Source: Delphinus delphis (lineage: Eukaryota; Chordata; Mammalia; Artiodactyla; Delphinidae). Taken from it: a stretch of DNA of 64,000 bases. Where the stretch lies: the NCBI RefSeq assembly GCF_949987515.2, contig NC_082684.1:16173701-16237700 (forward strand). The letters are read 5' to 3'. Both the position numbers and the translations under genes were made by a program. Shown here in pieces: positions 23,640-34,633 of the stretch (the stretch's first letter is position 1; each line of letters begins with the position of its first letter). The notes beneath the pieces were generated by a model. It was not told where the DNA came from and did no database searches. It was given only the letters and a program-made list of their open reading frames with translations.

Positions 23640-24100
23640 CAGTGATCACAACTGGTCTTGATTATTACCTGGTGTATCAGTCAGGGTTCTCAGCTGCAGA
23701 CAACAGCACCATCTTTGGCTAACCTGAGCAAAAATGAAAGACTTAGAAATCAAGATAAGGCACAGAATTACTGCTGAGGCTGCAGAACCTGTCTTGTTAA
23801 ATGGGCCAAAGGACTAGAAAGACAGCCCAGGTCATCCTGCCTGAGCAATAGGTTAGGATGGCACTTCTCACCCTACTGCTCCTGGCACTTGAAGCCCATC
23901 TGGTGGAGCCTCTATGCCACCACCTCCTCTGCACTCTGACACTGCTCCAGGGTGCTTTCTCAGCTGTCCATACCTCTAATCACTCTTCCAAGATCAAAGT
24001 CACAGGTTTGGGGAACTGACTGAGGGAGCTGGGTCACTGGGGCTCTAGAGCCCATGCTGCTGGGGGTGAGAAGAGGGAGGATGTGGCACCTTAACTCCTG
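23640..24100. other. unassigned, transposon-like
   Basis: 'gtatcagtcagggttctcag' and the GC-rich run after it look like the edge of an old LTR or DNA transposon, but I could not name it. No gene seen. Confidence 0.3.
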
Positions 24101-24409
24101 AAAGAGGTGGAATCTGCCTCCCACCAAGACTCACATGAGGGGAATCAGCCACACGGGACATGGATTTGGATGAGTGTAGACAACGAAAACAGAAAAAAAA
24201 ATTCAGACCAGTACAAAGACAGGAAGAATCCTTTTCCTCAGGACTGTCTTAGTTTTGTGGAGAGCAATAAACTCAAGAGCTACACTATAGTTAATCTGTA
24301 TTCTATTTATGTTATTATTTATATAATAAACCCTTTCATAGCATGCAGTATGATCATATATATATATAAATATAAATATGGTGGTCACTCTTCTAAATGT
24401 TTCATAAAT

Positions 24410-24600
24410 ATTAATTCTGCTAACCTTCAATATCAACTTCTCTATCATCATCTCTATTTATGGATGGTTAAACTGAAGCCCAAAGAAGTAAAGTAACTTG
24501 GCCAAAATCACACAGCTAGTAGGTGGTAGGAGAGAGTTGAAGCTATGTAGTCTGGGGTTCCAGGGCTGATCGTTTAACTACTATACCACACTGCTCCTTA
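24410..24600 (+). repeat. MIR SINE
   Basis: Contains the conserved MIR core and tail: 'tggttaaactgaagcccaaa', 'aacttggccaaaatcacaca', 'gctagtaggtggtagg' and an 'aactactataccacactgct' end. Confidence 0.85.
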
Positions 24601-25656
24601 CTATAGCAATTTTTATCTGTAGTTATGCTTAAGAAGATGTTTAGTAAGCAATATATAATTTATTCCATTATGTGGGTTCTATCCTTTGAACCATTTTTAC
24701 TGTCTTTATATATAAAGCCCTGAGTTTACAGAGAGAAGTCATTGAATAGCGGGTGATGTAATTAACAACTGCAATCAAGCAACTTACATACAAGTTGTAA
24801 AGATCAGATAAATGACAGATGTTACAGGATAGTTCATGATAAGAAAATACTTCATACTTTTGGCCCCAGAGGACTCTTACTTTAAGAAATGTTTCCAACT
24901 TCTTTTATAAATAATTCTTTTTTCTTACCCCCTTATATGATTTTTCAGTGATTTTCTAAAAATCAAACTTTTATTTTGTTGTGTCAAGATATTGAGTCCT
25001 ATCCAGACCCCTGGTTATACAGGAATTTACTCATGTTTTCTAATAGAACTTGTAAGGTTTCATTTATTTACATTTAGAGCTTTATCCATTTGGCGGTTAT
25101 ACTTATGTGTGGTGTGAGGTATAGATCTAAAATTTGATCTTTTCCCAAATAGTTATCCAGCTGTCCCAATATCATGTTTTAAAAAGCCCATCCTCTTCCA
25201 GTGATTTAAGACACCATCACCTAATTCAGACTTCTAAAAGTAAAGCCATTTCTTAAAGTGAGACAACAGACTTTATCAATAACGTTTCATTAAAAGGCAA
25301 GATTGCTCACTTTTCTCAAGACCATCTGATTTTGATCACTTCAGAAAACTGAGAAATTTGCTGTGGCTGAAGTACAGCTGTGATACTCAGAAACGTTGCT
25401 TATTTAAGAGAAAAACTGTCCTTACTTTTTAAACTCATCTGACTTTTGAGAACTGAGAGACGCTTCTTTCCTACTGTCTGGTGTATATCAGGGACCCTGA
25501 AACCACAGAAGCAAGGGAAGCCGAACACACAATCACTTGTCTGATAACGGCCGTTTCCCTTTATCTCATGTCTTGAGCACATCTGAGTGCCATGCCCAGC
25601 AGTTCAAGGATCTCTCTTTCTCAGCTTGTATTTACTGCTTTTTTATTAGAAACTTT

Positions 25657-25859
25657 TTTTTTTTCCCCCGGTACGCGGGCCTCTCACTGTTGTGGCCTCT
25701 CCTGTTGCGGAGCACAGGCTCCGGACACACAGGCTCAGCGGCCATGGCTCACGGGCCTAGCCGCTCCGCGGCATGTGGGATCTTCCTGGACCGGGGCACG
25801 AACCCGTATCCCCTGCATCGGCAGGCGGACTCTCAACCACTGCGCCACCAGGGAAGCCC
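25657..25859 (-). mobile_element. CHR-type SINE, antisense
   Basis: T-run then 'ccggtacgcgggcctctcac', ending 'ccaccagggaagcc'. Target-site duplication attagaaacttt at 25645-25656 and 25861-25872. Confidence 0.95.
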
Positions 25860-25872
25860 TATTAGAAACTTT

Positions 25873-26937
25873 CTCGTCTAATGGTTTCCTGAGCGTAGAT
25901 TAGAAATTTGCAACAAGAGACATTTTCTCTGGTAAGGAATTACTTTGGTTATGAACTAATGGGAACTAGTGGTACATATTTACTGTTAAATATTCTGTTT
26001 CCTCTTTTACAAATATCACACATTGCACAAATATTTGTGGTGTGCCTTCCAAATACAAGGTGCAACAGTGTGTTACAGAATGACATATGCTGGGTTCTGG
26101 TTTCAACTTCCCAGTTTCGCTTGTATGGTATTTTTTCCTCTATTTTCTTCTAGTTACATGATTATGCAGATGTTACATGCATATCCCAGATATAAAATCT
26201 CAGGGTTGGTAGGAAGCTTAGCAGTTACTTGATTTATCAGCCACGTCTTGCAGCCACTGGTGCTCCGCTCATGTTTAAAATTTTATTAGAACAGATGGAT
26301 CAGAGTGAGTTCAGAGAAGGTACATCTATGGAACTTGACAAGTTACTGACTTGAATCACAGAATGGTGATTGTAAGGAAGGTAGTTCAGATAAGTGCTGT
26401 ATGGGGAAAAGAAGAAATGGAAGAAAACAAGTGGCCAATATACAGGGAACTATATAATTTATCATACAAGCCAGAACATTTTTGAGGGTGAAAGGGATAC
26501 TATCAATAATTATGTTAGGACAATAGACACAAGCTGGGACTGTCCTTGGTAAATCACAATAGACCTATAGTAATTTAGGAAGGTGGAAAGAGTAAGCATA
26601 CTGTCCATTAAGAACCTAGAGCTATCATAAGGGCCTGACGAGTGTGTTTACGGGACTGCCCAGATAAATTTTTCCTCCTGGTATAATCGTAGTCTTGACA
26701 CTTAAATTTACGTTTGCAGTTAAGGGGCAAAACAATCAGACCTGGGGATCAGAGATGCTTTCTCTGCAGCCTCTCAATAGTCTCTTCAATTTGTTTCAAT
26801 ACCAAGGAAATCAGATATCTCAGACCAATGCCGGATGTGGCAGGAATCCCAGGACAATCCACAACTTCCCTGCCAATTTAGGGTTATCTGCCTGGAACCA
26901 TTTCAACTGGCAGCGGCAAGTACCTTATGAAGCAACC
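25873..26937. other. upstream region of GALC, no gene seen
   Basis: Mostly AT-rich unique sequence on the distal side of the GALC CpG island. No exon or RNA gene recognised. Confidence 0.45.
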
Positions 26938-26998
26938 AGGATGAAGCTGTTACCAGAATGAAGTTGTTACCAGGATGAAGTTGTTACCAGGATGAAGA
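26938..26998. repeat. 17-bp tandem repeat, about 3.5 copies
   Basis: Unit aggatgaagttgttacc repeated with single-base changes. A degenerate copy may precede it. Confidence 0.9.
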
Positions 26999-27094
26999 TA
27001 CATGTCAGCTAAGGCTTGCTAAGTGTGTCACGCATTCAGCTAAGATTTACTGCCTGTCTGTTGCCTTACTCGTATTTCATTTAATCATATGTCC

Positions 27095-27225
27095 CCATGC
27101 GGCTGCTCTTCTTGCTTCATCTTACGTAAGAGGAGACTCAGGCTCATAAAGTTAAGTGACTCTACCAAGGTGACAGCTGAACAGGGACTAGGATAGAGAC
27201 TCAAGCCTGCTCCTCTTTCTCGTTC
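27095..27225 (+). repeat. MIR SINE, partial
   Basis: 'gaggagactcaggctcataa', 'agttaagtgactctaccaag', 'gtgacagctgaacagggact' and 'gactcaagcctgctcc' match the MIR 3' half. Confidence 0.75.
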
Positions 27226-27490
27226 TGCCACGTACTGGCAGGTGGCAGAAGCGCCCGGAGACGTTCGGGGAGGTCCATAATAGGCCACGCACTGCCCTGC
27301 TCCCTTGGCCTTGGACATCCACCTCCCCTTCGATAAAGTGCTCCAGTGGGTGAAGCCGAAGGAGAGGCAGCGAACGGATACACGCGAAGGCTTAACTCGG
27401 GCCGTGAAGTTCGGCCGAGTAGGAAAGGCTCGCTCCGCCCTCCCCCAACATTACGGCGGCTGCGTCAACAAGCTGCGGCCCACACTCAAC

Positions 27491-27592
27491 ATGGCGGCGG
27501 CGGCGCCAGCCGCCTCCTGCCCTTCTCCATCATGGCGGCAACCGGACCCGCCTCCGCGGGCGCCGGAGTCATGTGACCCACACAATGGCTGA
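27491..27592 (+). promoter_or_regulatory. upstream AUGs / overlapping uORFs in the GALC leader
   Basis: Three ATGs precede the main GALC ATG at 27585. ATG 27491 opens a 33-codon frame that ends at TGA 27590-27592, overlapping the main start. ATG 27532 opens a 14-codon frame ending at TGA 27574-27576. ATG 27571 is followed immediately by that same TGA, giving a minimal start-stop element 8 bases before the main ATG. They act only if transcription starts upstream of them. Confidence 0.6.
27568..27577. promoter_or_regulatory. E-box close to the CLEAR (TFEB) consensus
   Basis: GTCATGTGAC differs by one base from the palindromic CLEAR motif GTCACGTGAC that MiT/TFE factors bind at lysosomal gene promoters. 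It lies 8 bases before the GALC start codon. Function is inferred only. Confidence 0.45.
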
Positions 27593-27779
27593 GCACCTAC
27601 TCCAGGCTTCCCGGCAACGCCAAGTGAAAGTCATGACAGCCGCCGCGGGTTCGGCGGGCCAAGCCGCGGTGCCCCTGCTGCTGTGCGCGCTGCTGGCGCC
27701 CGGCAGCGCGTACGTGCTCGACGACTCCGACGGGCTGGGCCGGGAGTTCGACGGCATCGGAGCTATCAGCGGCGGCGGG
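27585..27779 (+). CDS. GALC: GALC exon 1: start, signal peptide, mature N-terminus
   Basis: Galactosylceramidase removes galactose from galactosylceramide, psychosine and related galactolipids in the lysosome; its loss causes Krabbe leukodystrophy. Exon 1 encodes 65 residues, the same number as in human. They comprise a positively charged N-terminus, a second in-frame Met at residue 17 (the start in older numbering), a hydrophobic Leu/Ala core ([14 protein letters not shown]) as signal peptide, and the mature start near Tyr43 with [18 protein letters not shown], identical to the human motif. I chose the ATG at 27585 over Met17 because the extended form is the one conserved in human and the context (acaATGg) is fair. 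The donor is GGG|gtgagc, phase 0. The nine exons in this window join in frame and cover the signal peptide and nearly all of the TIM barrel. The remaining eight expected exons (beta-sandwich and lectin domain) lie outside. Confidence 0.97.
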
Positions 27780-28308
27780 GTGAGCAACGGGGGCTGGGAC
27801 GCACGGTTGGCGTCAGGGCACAGCTCCGTCTCGCCCCACAAGCCCCCGCGGCGTAGCCCAGCGTTTCGACGCTCTCCCGTCGCGGCCCGGCTGCCGGCGG
27901 CCGCCCTTCGCCTGGCTGTCCGGACCCGCCGGCCGCGAGGCTGTAACCTGCGTTTGCTGGTTTAAAATGAACTTGTAGAGCCAGTTAGATTTAACACATC
28001 CGGGGGTCCACCGAGTAAGTGACAGGTCTAGATAGTGACAAGGCTGGAGCTCAAACCCTTCCTTTCTCTGGGCAGCGGGGCCTGTGTGTGTGTGTGGGGG
28101 GGTCTCTTCGCCTTGGAGAGGGCACTCTGGGAGGGTCGCTCCAGAGACGGCCAGGGAGCCGAGGAGCATCCGTCTGCTGAAGAGGATGCCCCAGTGGGAT
28201 GCTCTGGCTGTGCCTCTTCTTTTTTAGGGAGGGGGTTCGGGAGTCCTGGACCAGTACTGCAGGATGCGGTTGGGCTCTTTCAAAGGGTCAACTACCGAAT
28301 AAGTTTTT

Positions 28309-28517
28309 TTTTTTTTTTTTTTTTTTGGCGGTACGTGGGCCTCTCACTGTTGTGGCCTCTTCCGTTGCGGAGCACAGGCTCCGGACGCGCAGGCTCAGCG
28401 GCCATGGCTCACGGGCCCAGCCGCTCCGCCGCATGTGGGATCTTCCCGGACCGGGGCACGAACCCGCGTCCCCTGCATCGGCAGGCGGACTCTCAACCAT
28501 GGCGCCACCAGGGAAGC
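28309..28517 (-). mobile_element. CHR-type SINE, antisense, in GALC intron 1
   Basis: 22-base T-run then 'gcggtacgtgggcctctcac', ending 'ccaccagggaagc'. Duplication ccgaataagttttt / ccggataagttttt (one difference) at about 28295-28308 and 28520-28533. Confidence 0.95.
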
Positions 28518-28600
28518 ACCCGGATAAGTTTTTGTTTGGAGGCACAGCAGGTATCTCAAGGCCTCTTTAGGAAGGTGAGAGGCTAGAAACTGTCTGGGAC

Positions 28601-28620
28601 TTTTTTTTTTTTTTTTTTTT
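28601..28620. repeat. poly(T) tract
   Basis: About 20 T in a row followed by 'cttttt'; no SINE body is attached. Confidence 0.9.
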
Positions 28621-28814
28621 CTTTTTCTAATGGCAGGCTACACCAGTATCAACTGATAGTTTAGGATTGTTTACTGTTGGAGGATTGTTTTCCCCTGGGA
28701 TGGCAAAGGCCTAAGGGGGTGAGTTGCCCTCTGGAAGGGGCAATGCCTCATTGGTGGCTATTTATGTGTGTGAGGAGAGGGAAACGGTGGGTCACCAGTC
28801 AAGATAGTGACTCA

Positions 28815-28980
28815 CCACCGTTAAGATGCGTAAGAATCACCTGGTCGTTTGTTTCCATGCAGACTCTGGCCTCCCCGCCAGCTCCCATTCTGACTTTACA
28901 GTTCTGGAGTGGGGCCTGAGAATTTGCTTTTTAACAAATGCGCCAGTGCCTTCTCATACTAAATGTTGAGAGAACTATTT
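28815..28980 (+). mobile_element. MER5A-like DNA transposon remnant
   Basis: 'gtaagaatcacctggtcgtt', 'gtggggcctgagaatttgct' and 'ttttaacaaatgcgccagtg' follow the MER5A order with substitutions. Confidence 0.65.
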
Positions 28981-29029
28981 TCCTGATTCAAGGATCTCTG
29001 GAGCAAGCGGTTTTCTGTTTTTTAAATAA

Positions 29030-29350
29030 AATTTTAATTTAAAGATAGTTTCTGATGTACAGAAAAGTTGCCAAGACAATACAGAGTTCTCATATACCCT
29101 GTAGCCAGTTTTCTCCTGTTATCAGCATCCCACATTAGTACGGGACATTTGTCCCAACCAATATTAATTACGTTAATGAAAGTCTGTACTTCCTTTCATA
29201 TTTCCTTAGTTGTTACCTAATGCTCTTTTTCGGTTTCAGGATCCCATCCAGGATACTAATTGCATTTAATTGGCATGTCTTTTTAGTCTTTTTTAGGCTG
29301 TGTCACTTGGGATAAGTTTGTATTATCTGGGCATTTTAAAATACTTATGT
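29030..29350. repeat. ancient interspersed repeat, unassigned
   Basis: 'gtacagaaaagttgccaaga', 'acagagttctcatataccct', 'acattagtacgggacatttg' and 'caggatcccatccaggatac' form a pattern I know from old mammalian repeats (L1M-type tails). I cannot name the family with confidence. Confidence 0.4.
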
Positions 29351-30360
29351 TAAGGGAGACATGAGGGCCATTCCAGCTTAATGCAACATTTGTGTGGGCA
29401 CAGCTGGTAATTTCCTTAGTTCCCTAGTCATGCTGATGGGTGGCTCCTAGGCCTGGGAGCTTGCCACAGTAGCTTGATTGTTCTTGGCTCCTAACAATTT
29501 ACTTAGTCCTGTCTCATGCTCTTTGTAACCATTGTCTTGTCTTTGTTTTATCCCCTTGTGTTTATAGCTTTTGGGTCCATGGGGTTTATGGTGGCAGATC
29601 TTTGGGTGAGAGGGATTTGCTTTTTTGTACCCCAGATCATAGCTAAAACTGATTTTATTTGAAAATGGTAAGGCAGAATTCTTGAATTGGTTGAATGGGT
29701 TGTTTGTTGGGTTGAGTCAGATTGGTGCTTGTATCCTTAGATGCAATTCGGAACCAGCTTGAATGCTTGCTTGCTGGGTGGATGTTTTGGGCTGGTCTCA
29801 GCCTATTGATAACCAGTGCTGTGGAGGGACTGGTCCTTGTGCTTCTTTTTATTCTTTTTTTTTTTTTTTAACGTTTTTATTGGAGTGTAACTGCTTTACA
29901 ATGGTGTGTTAATTTCTGCTTTATAACAAAATGAATCAGTTATACATATACATATATCTCCATATCTCTTCCCTCTTGCGACTCCCTCCCACCCTCCCTC
30001 CCTATCCCACCTCTCTAGCTGTTCACAAAGTACCGAGCTGATCTCCCTGTGCTATGCGGCTACTTCCCATTAGCTATCTATTTTACATTTGATAGTATAT
30101 ATATGTCCATGCCACTCTCTCACTTTGTCCCAGTTTACCCTTCCCCCTCCCCATGTCCTCAAGTCCATTCTCTAGTAGGTCTGCGTCTTTATTCCTGTCT
30201 TGCACCTAGGTTCTTCATGACTATTTTTTTTTTTTTTAGGTTCCATATATATGTGTTAGCATGTGGTATTTGTTTTCTCTTTCTGACTTACTTCACTCTG
30301 TATGACAGACTCTAGGTCCATCCACCTCACTACAAAACTCAATTTTGTTCCTTTTTATGG

Positions 30361-33300
30361 CTAATATTCCATTGTATATATGTTCCACATCTTCTTTATC
30401 CATTCATCTGTTGATGGACACTTAGGTTGCTTCCATGTCCTGGCTATTGTAAATAGAGCTGCAATGAACATTGTGGTACATGACTCTTTTTGAATTATGG
30501 TTTTCTCAGGGTATATGCCCAGTAGTGGGATTGCTGGGTCGTATGGTAGTTCTATTTTTAGTTTTTTAAGGACCCTCCATACTGTTCTCCATAGTTGCTG
30601 TATCAATTTACATTCCCACCAACAGTGTATGAGGGTTCCCTTTTCTCCACACCCTCTTCAGCATTTACTGTTTGTAGATTTTTTGATTATGGCCATTCTG
30701 ACCGGTGTGAGGTGGTATCTCACTGTAGTTTTGATTTGCATTTCTCTAATGATTAATGATGTTGAGCATTCTTTCATGTGTTTGTTGGCAATCTGTATAT
30801 CTTCTTTGGAGAAATGTCTCTTTAGGTCTTCTGCCCATTTTTGGATTGGGTTGTTTGCTTTTTTGATATTGAGCTGCATGAGCTGCTTGTAAATTTTGGA
30901 GATTAATCCTTTGTCAGTTGCTTCATTTGCAAATATTTTCTCCCATTCTGAGGGTTGTCTTTTCATCTTGTTTGTGGTTTCCTTTGCTGTGCAAAAGCTT
31001 TGAAGTTTCATTAGGTCCCATTTGTTTACTTTTGCTTTTATTTCCATTTCTCTAGGAGATGGGTCAAAAAGGATCTTGCTGTGATTTATGTCATAGAATG
31101 TTCTGCCTATGTTTTCCCCTAAGAGTTTGATAGTGTCTGGCCTTGCATTTAGGTCTTTAATCCATTTTGAGTTTATTTTTTGTATGGTGTTAGGGAATGT
31201 TCTAATTTCATTCTTTTACATGTAGCTGTCCAGTTTTCCCAGCACCACTTATTGAAGAGGCTGTCTTTTCTCCATTCTATATTCTTGCCTCTTTTATGAA
31301 AGATAAGGTGACCATATGTGCATGGGATTATCTCTGGGCTTTCTATCCTGTTCCATTGATCTATATTTCTGTTTTTGTGCCAGTACCATACTGTCTTGAT
31401 TACTGTAGCTTTGTAGTATAGTCTGAAGTCCAGGAGCCTGATTCCTACAGCTCCGTTTTTCTTTCTCAAGATTGCTTTGGCTATTCGGGGTCTTTTGTGT
31501 TTCCATACAAATTGTGAAATTTTTTTGTTATAGTTCTGTGAAAAATATCAGTTGTAGTTTGATAGGGATTGCATTGAATCTGTCGATTGTTTTGGGTAGT
31601 ATACTCATTTTCACAATGTTGATTCTTCCAGTCCAAGAACATGGTATATCTCTCCATCTATTTGTATCATCTTTAATTTCTTTCATCAGTGTCTTATAAT
31701 TTTCTGCATACAGGTCTTTTGTCTCCTTAGGTAGGTTTATTCCTAGGTATTTTATTCTTTCTGTTGCAGTGGCAAATGGGAGTGTTTTCTTAATTTCACT
31801 TTCAGATTTTTCATTGTTAGTGTATAAGAATGCAAGAGATTTCTGTGCATTACTTTTGTATCCTGCTACTTTACCTAATTCATTGATTAGCTCTAGCAGT
31901 TTTCTGGTAGCATCTTTAGGATTCTCTGTGTATAGTGTCATGTCATCTGCAAGCAGTGACAACTTTGCTACTTCTTTTCCCATTTGGTTTCCTTTTATTT
32001 CTTTTTCTTCTCTGATTGCTGTGGCTAAAACTTCCAAAACTATGTTGAATAATAGTGGTGAGAGAGGGCAGCCTTGTCTTGTTCCTGATCTTAGTGGAAA
32101 TGGTTTCAGTTTTTCACCATTGAGGACGATGTTGGCTGTGCGTTTGTCATATATGGCCTTTATTATGTTGATGTAAGTTCCCTCTGTGCCTACTTTCTGG
32201 AGGTTTTTTATCATAAATCGGTGTTGAATTTTGTTGAAAGCTTTCTGTGCATCTATTGAGATGATCATATGGTTTTTTTTCCTTCAATTTGTTAATATGG
32301 TGTATCACATCAATTGATTTTGCATATATTGAAGAATATACATTCTTGCATTCCTGGGATAAACCCCACTTGATCATGGTGTATGATCCTTTTAATGTGC
32401 TGTTGGATTCTGTTTGCTAGTATTTTGTTGAGGATTTTTGCATCTACGTTTATCAGTGATACTGGTCTGTAGTGTTTTTTTTTTGTGACATCCTTTTCTG
32501 GTTTTTGTATCAGGGTGATGGTGGCCTCGTAGAATGAGTTTGGGAGTGTTCCTCTCTCTGCTATTTTGGAAGAGTTTGAGAAGGATGGGTGTTAGCTCTT
32601 CTCTAAATGTTTGATAGAATTTGCCTGTGAAGCCATCTGCTCCTGGGCTTTTGTTTATTGGAAGATTTTTTTTTTTTTTTTTGCGGTAGCGGGCCTCTCA
32701 CTGTTGTGGCCCCTCCCGTTGCGGAGCACAGACTCCGGACGCGCAGGCCCAGCGGCCATGGCTCACGGGCCCAGCCGCTCCGCGGCATGTGGGATCCTCC
32801 CAGACCGCAGCACGAACCCGTGTCCCCTGCATTGGCAGGCGGACTCTCAACCACTGCGCCACCAGGGAAGCCCATATTGGAAGATTTTTAATCACAGTTT
32901 CAATTTCAGTGCTTGTGATTGGTCTGTTCATATTTTCTGTTTCTTCCTGGTTCAGTCTCGGAAGGTTGTGCATTTCTAAGAGTTTGTCCATTTCTTCCAG
33001 GTTGTCCATTTTATTGGCATATAGCTGCTTGTAATAATCTCTCATGATCCTTTGTATTTCTGCAGTGTCAGTGGTTACTTCCCCTTTTTCATTTCTAATT
33101 CTATTGATTTGAGTTTTCTCCCTTTTTTTCTTGATGATTCTGGCTAATGCTTTATCAATTTTGTTTATCCTCTCAGAGAATCAGATTTTAGTTTTATTGA
33201 TCTTTGCTATCGTTTCCTTCATTTCTTTTTCATTTATTTTTGATCTGATCTTTATGATTTCTTTCCTTCTGCTAACTTATGGTTTTTTTCTTCTTCTTTC

Positions 33301-34250
33301 TTTAATTGCGTTAGGTGTAATGTTAGGTTGTTTATTTGAGATGTTTCTTGTTTCTTAAGGTAGGATTGTATTGCTATAAACTTCCCTCTTAGAACTGCTT
33401 TTGCTGCATCCCATAGGTTTTGGGTTGTTGTGTTTTCATTGTCATTTGTTTCTAGGTATTTTTTGATTTCCTCTTTGGTTTCTTCAGTGATCTCTTGGTT
33501 ATTAAGTAGTGTATTGTTTAGCCTCCATGTACTTGTATTTTTTACATACTTTTTCCTGTAATTGATATCTAATCTCATAGCATTGTGGGCAGAAAAGATA
33601 CTTGATACAACTTCAATTTTCTTAAATTTACCAAGGCTTGACTTGTGACCCAAGATATGATCTATCCTGGAGAATGTTCCATGAGCACTTGAGGAAAAAG
33701 TGTATTATGTTGTTTTTGGGTGGAATGTCCTATAAATATCAATTAAGTCATGTTGTTTAATGTATCATTTAAAGCTTGTCTTCCCTTATTTATTTTCATT
33801 TTGGATGATCTGTCCACTGGTGAAAGTGGAGTGTTAAAGTCCCCTACTATGATTGTGTTACTGTCGATTTCCCCTTTTATGGCTGTTAGTATTTGCCTTA
33901 TGTATTGAAGTGCTCTTATGTTGGGTGCATAAATATTTACAATTGTTATATCTTCTTCATGCATTGATCCCTTGATCATTATGTAGTGTCCTTCTTTGTC
34001 TCTTGTAATACTCTTTGTTTTAAAGTCTATTTTGTCTGATATGAGAATTGCTATTCCAGCTTTCTTTTGATTTCCATTTGCATGGAATATGTTTTTCCAT
34101 CCCCTCACTTTCAATCTGTATGTGTCCCTAGGTCTGAAGTGGGTTTCTTGTATACAGCATATATACAGGTCTTGTTTTTGTATCCATTCAGCCAGTCTAT
34201 GTCTTTTGGTTGGAGCGTTTAATCCATTTACATTTTAGGTAATTATTGAT
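30361..34250 (-). pseudogene. L1 ORF2 remnant (endonuclease and reverse transcriptase)
   Basis: ORF2 read on the minus strand in pieces. Endonuclease residues include 'IVGDFNTPLSPVDRS' (33743-34114). RT palm motifs '[13 protein letters not shown]', '[13 protein letters not shown]' and '[13 protein letters not shown]' are in 31528-32268. The C-terminal '[13 protein letters not shown]' and 'CPSTDEWIKKMWNIYTMEY' are in 30361-30606. Stops and frameshifts separate the pieces, and the SINE at 32671 cuts the RT region. Normal function would be nicking DNA and target-primed reverse transcription; this copy cannot make the full protein. Confidence 0.92.
32671..32873 (-). mobile_element. CHR-type SINE nested inside the L1
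   Basis: T-run, 'gcggtagcgggcctctcact', ending 'ccaccagggaagccc'. Exact duplication attggaagattttt (32657-32670 and 32876-32889) is L1 sequence, so the SINE inserted after the L1. Confidence 0.97.
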
Positions 34251-34633
34251 ACGTATGTTCCTATTACCATTTTCTTAATTGTTTTGGGTTTGTTATTGTA
34301 GGTCCTTTCCTTCTGTTGTTTCCTGCCTAGAGAAGTTCCTTTAGCATTTGTTGTAAAGCTGGTATGGTGTTGCTGGATTCTGTTAGTTTTTACTTGTCTG
34401 TAAATGTTTTAATTTCTCCGTCAGATCTGAATGAGATCCTTGCTGGACAGAGTAATCTTGGTTGTAGGTTTTTCCCTTTCATCACTTTAAATAGTCCTGC
34501 CATTCCCTTCTGGCTTGCAGTTTCTGCTGAAAGATCAGCTGTTAACCTTATGGGATTCCCTTGTATGTTATGTGTTGTTTTTCCCTTGCTGCTTTTAATA
34601 TTTTTTCTTTGTATTTAATTTTTGATAGTTTGA

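Larger units (their letters stand above)
27230..27965 (+). promoter_or_regulatory. GALC: CpG-island promoter of GALC
   Basis: An abrupt rise in GC and CpG over about 700 bases, the only such block in the window, covering the region just upstream of and including exon 1. No TATA box is evident. Visible motifs include a GC-box-like 'ccgccctccccc' near 27435 and two YY1-type AACATGGCGGCG / ATCATGGCGGCA motifs at 27488-27499 and 27529-27540, a motif often found at or just downstream of start sites. An E-box GTCATGTGAC lies at 27568-27577. These fit a housekeeping lysosomal gene. The transcription start itself is not visible. Confidence 0.85.

Noticed and set aside
27573..27965. Longer exon 1 frame starting at 27573 and running to 27965
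   Set aside because: 27573 is GTG, not ATG, and the frame reads past the GGG|gtgagc donor into intron 1; the spliced join to exon 2 restores the GALC protein.
31528..34114. Reverse transcriptase/endonuclease frames as a possible retron or other new RT system
   Set aside because: Motifs and order (endonuclease, RT, C-terminal region, ORF1 upstream, A-rich 3' end) are those of an ordinary mammalian L1.
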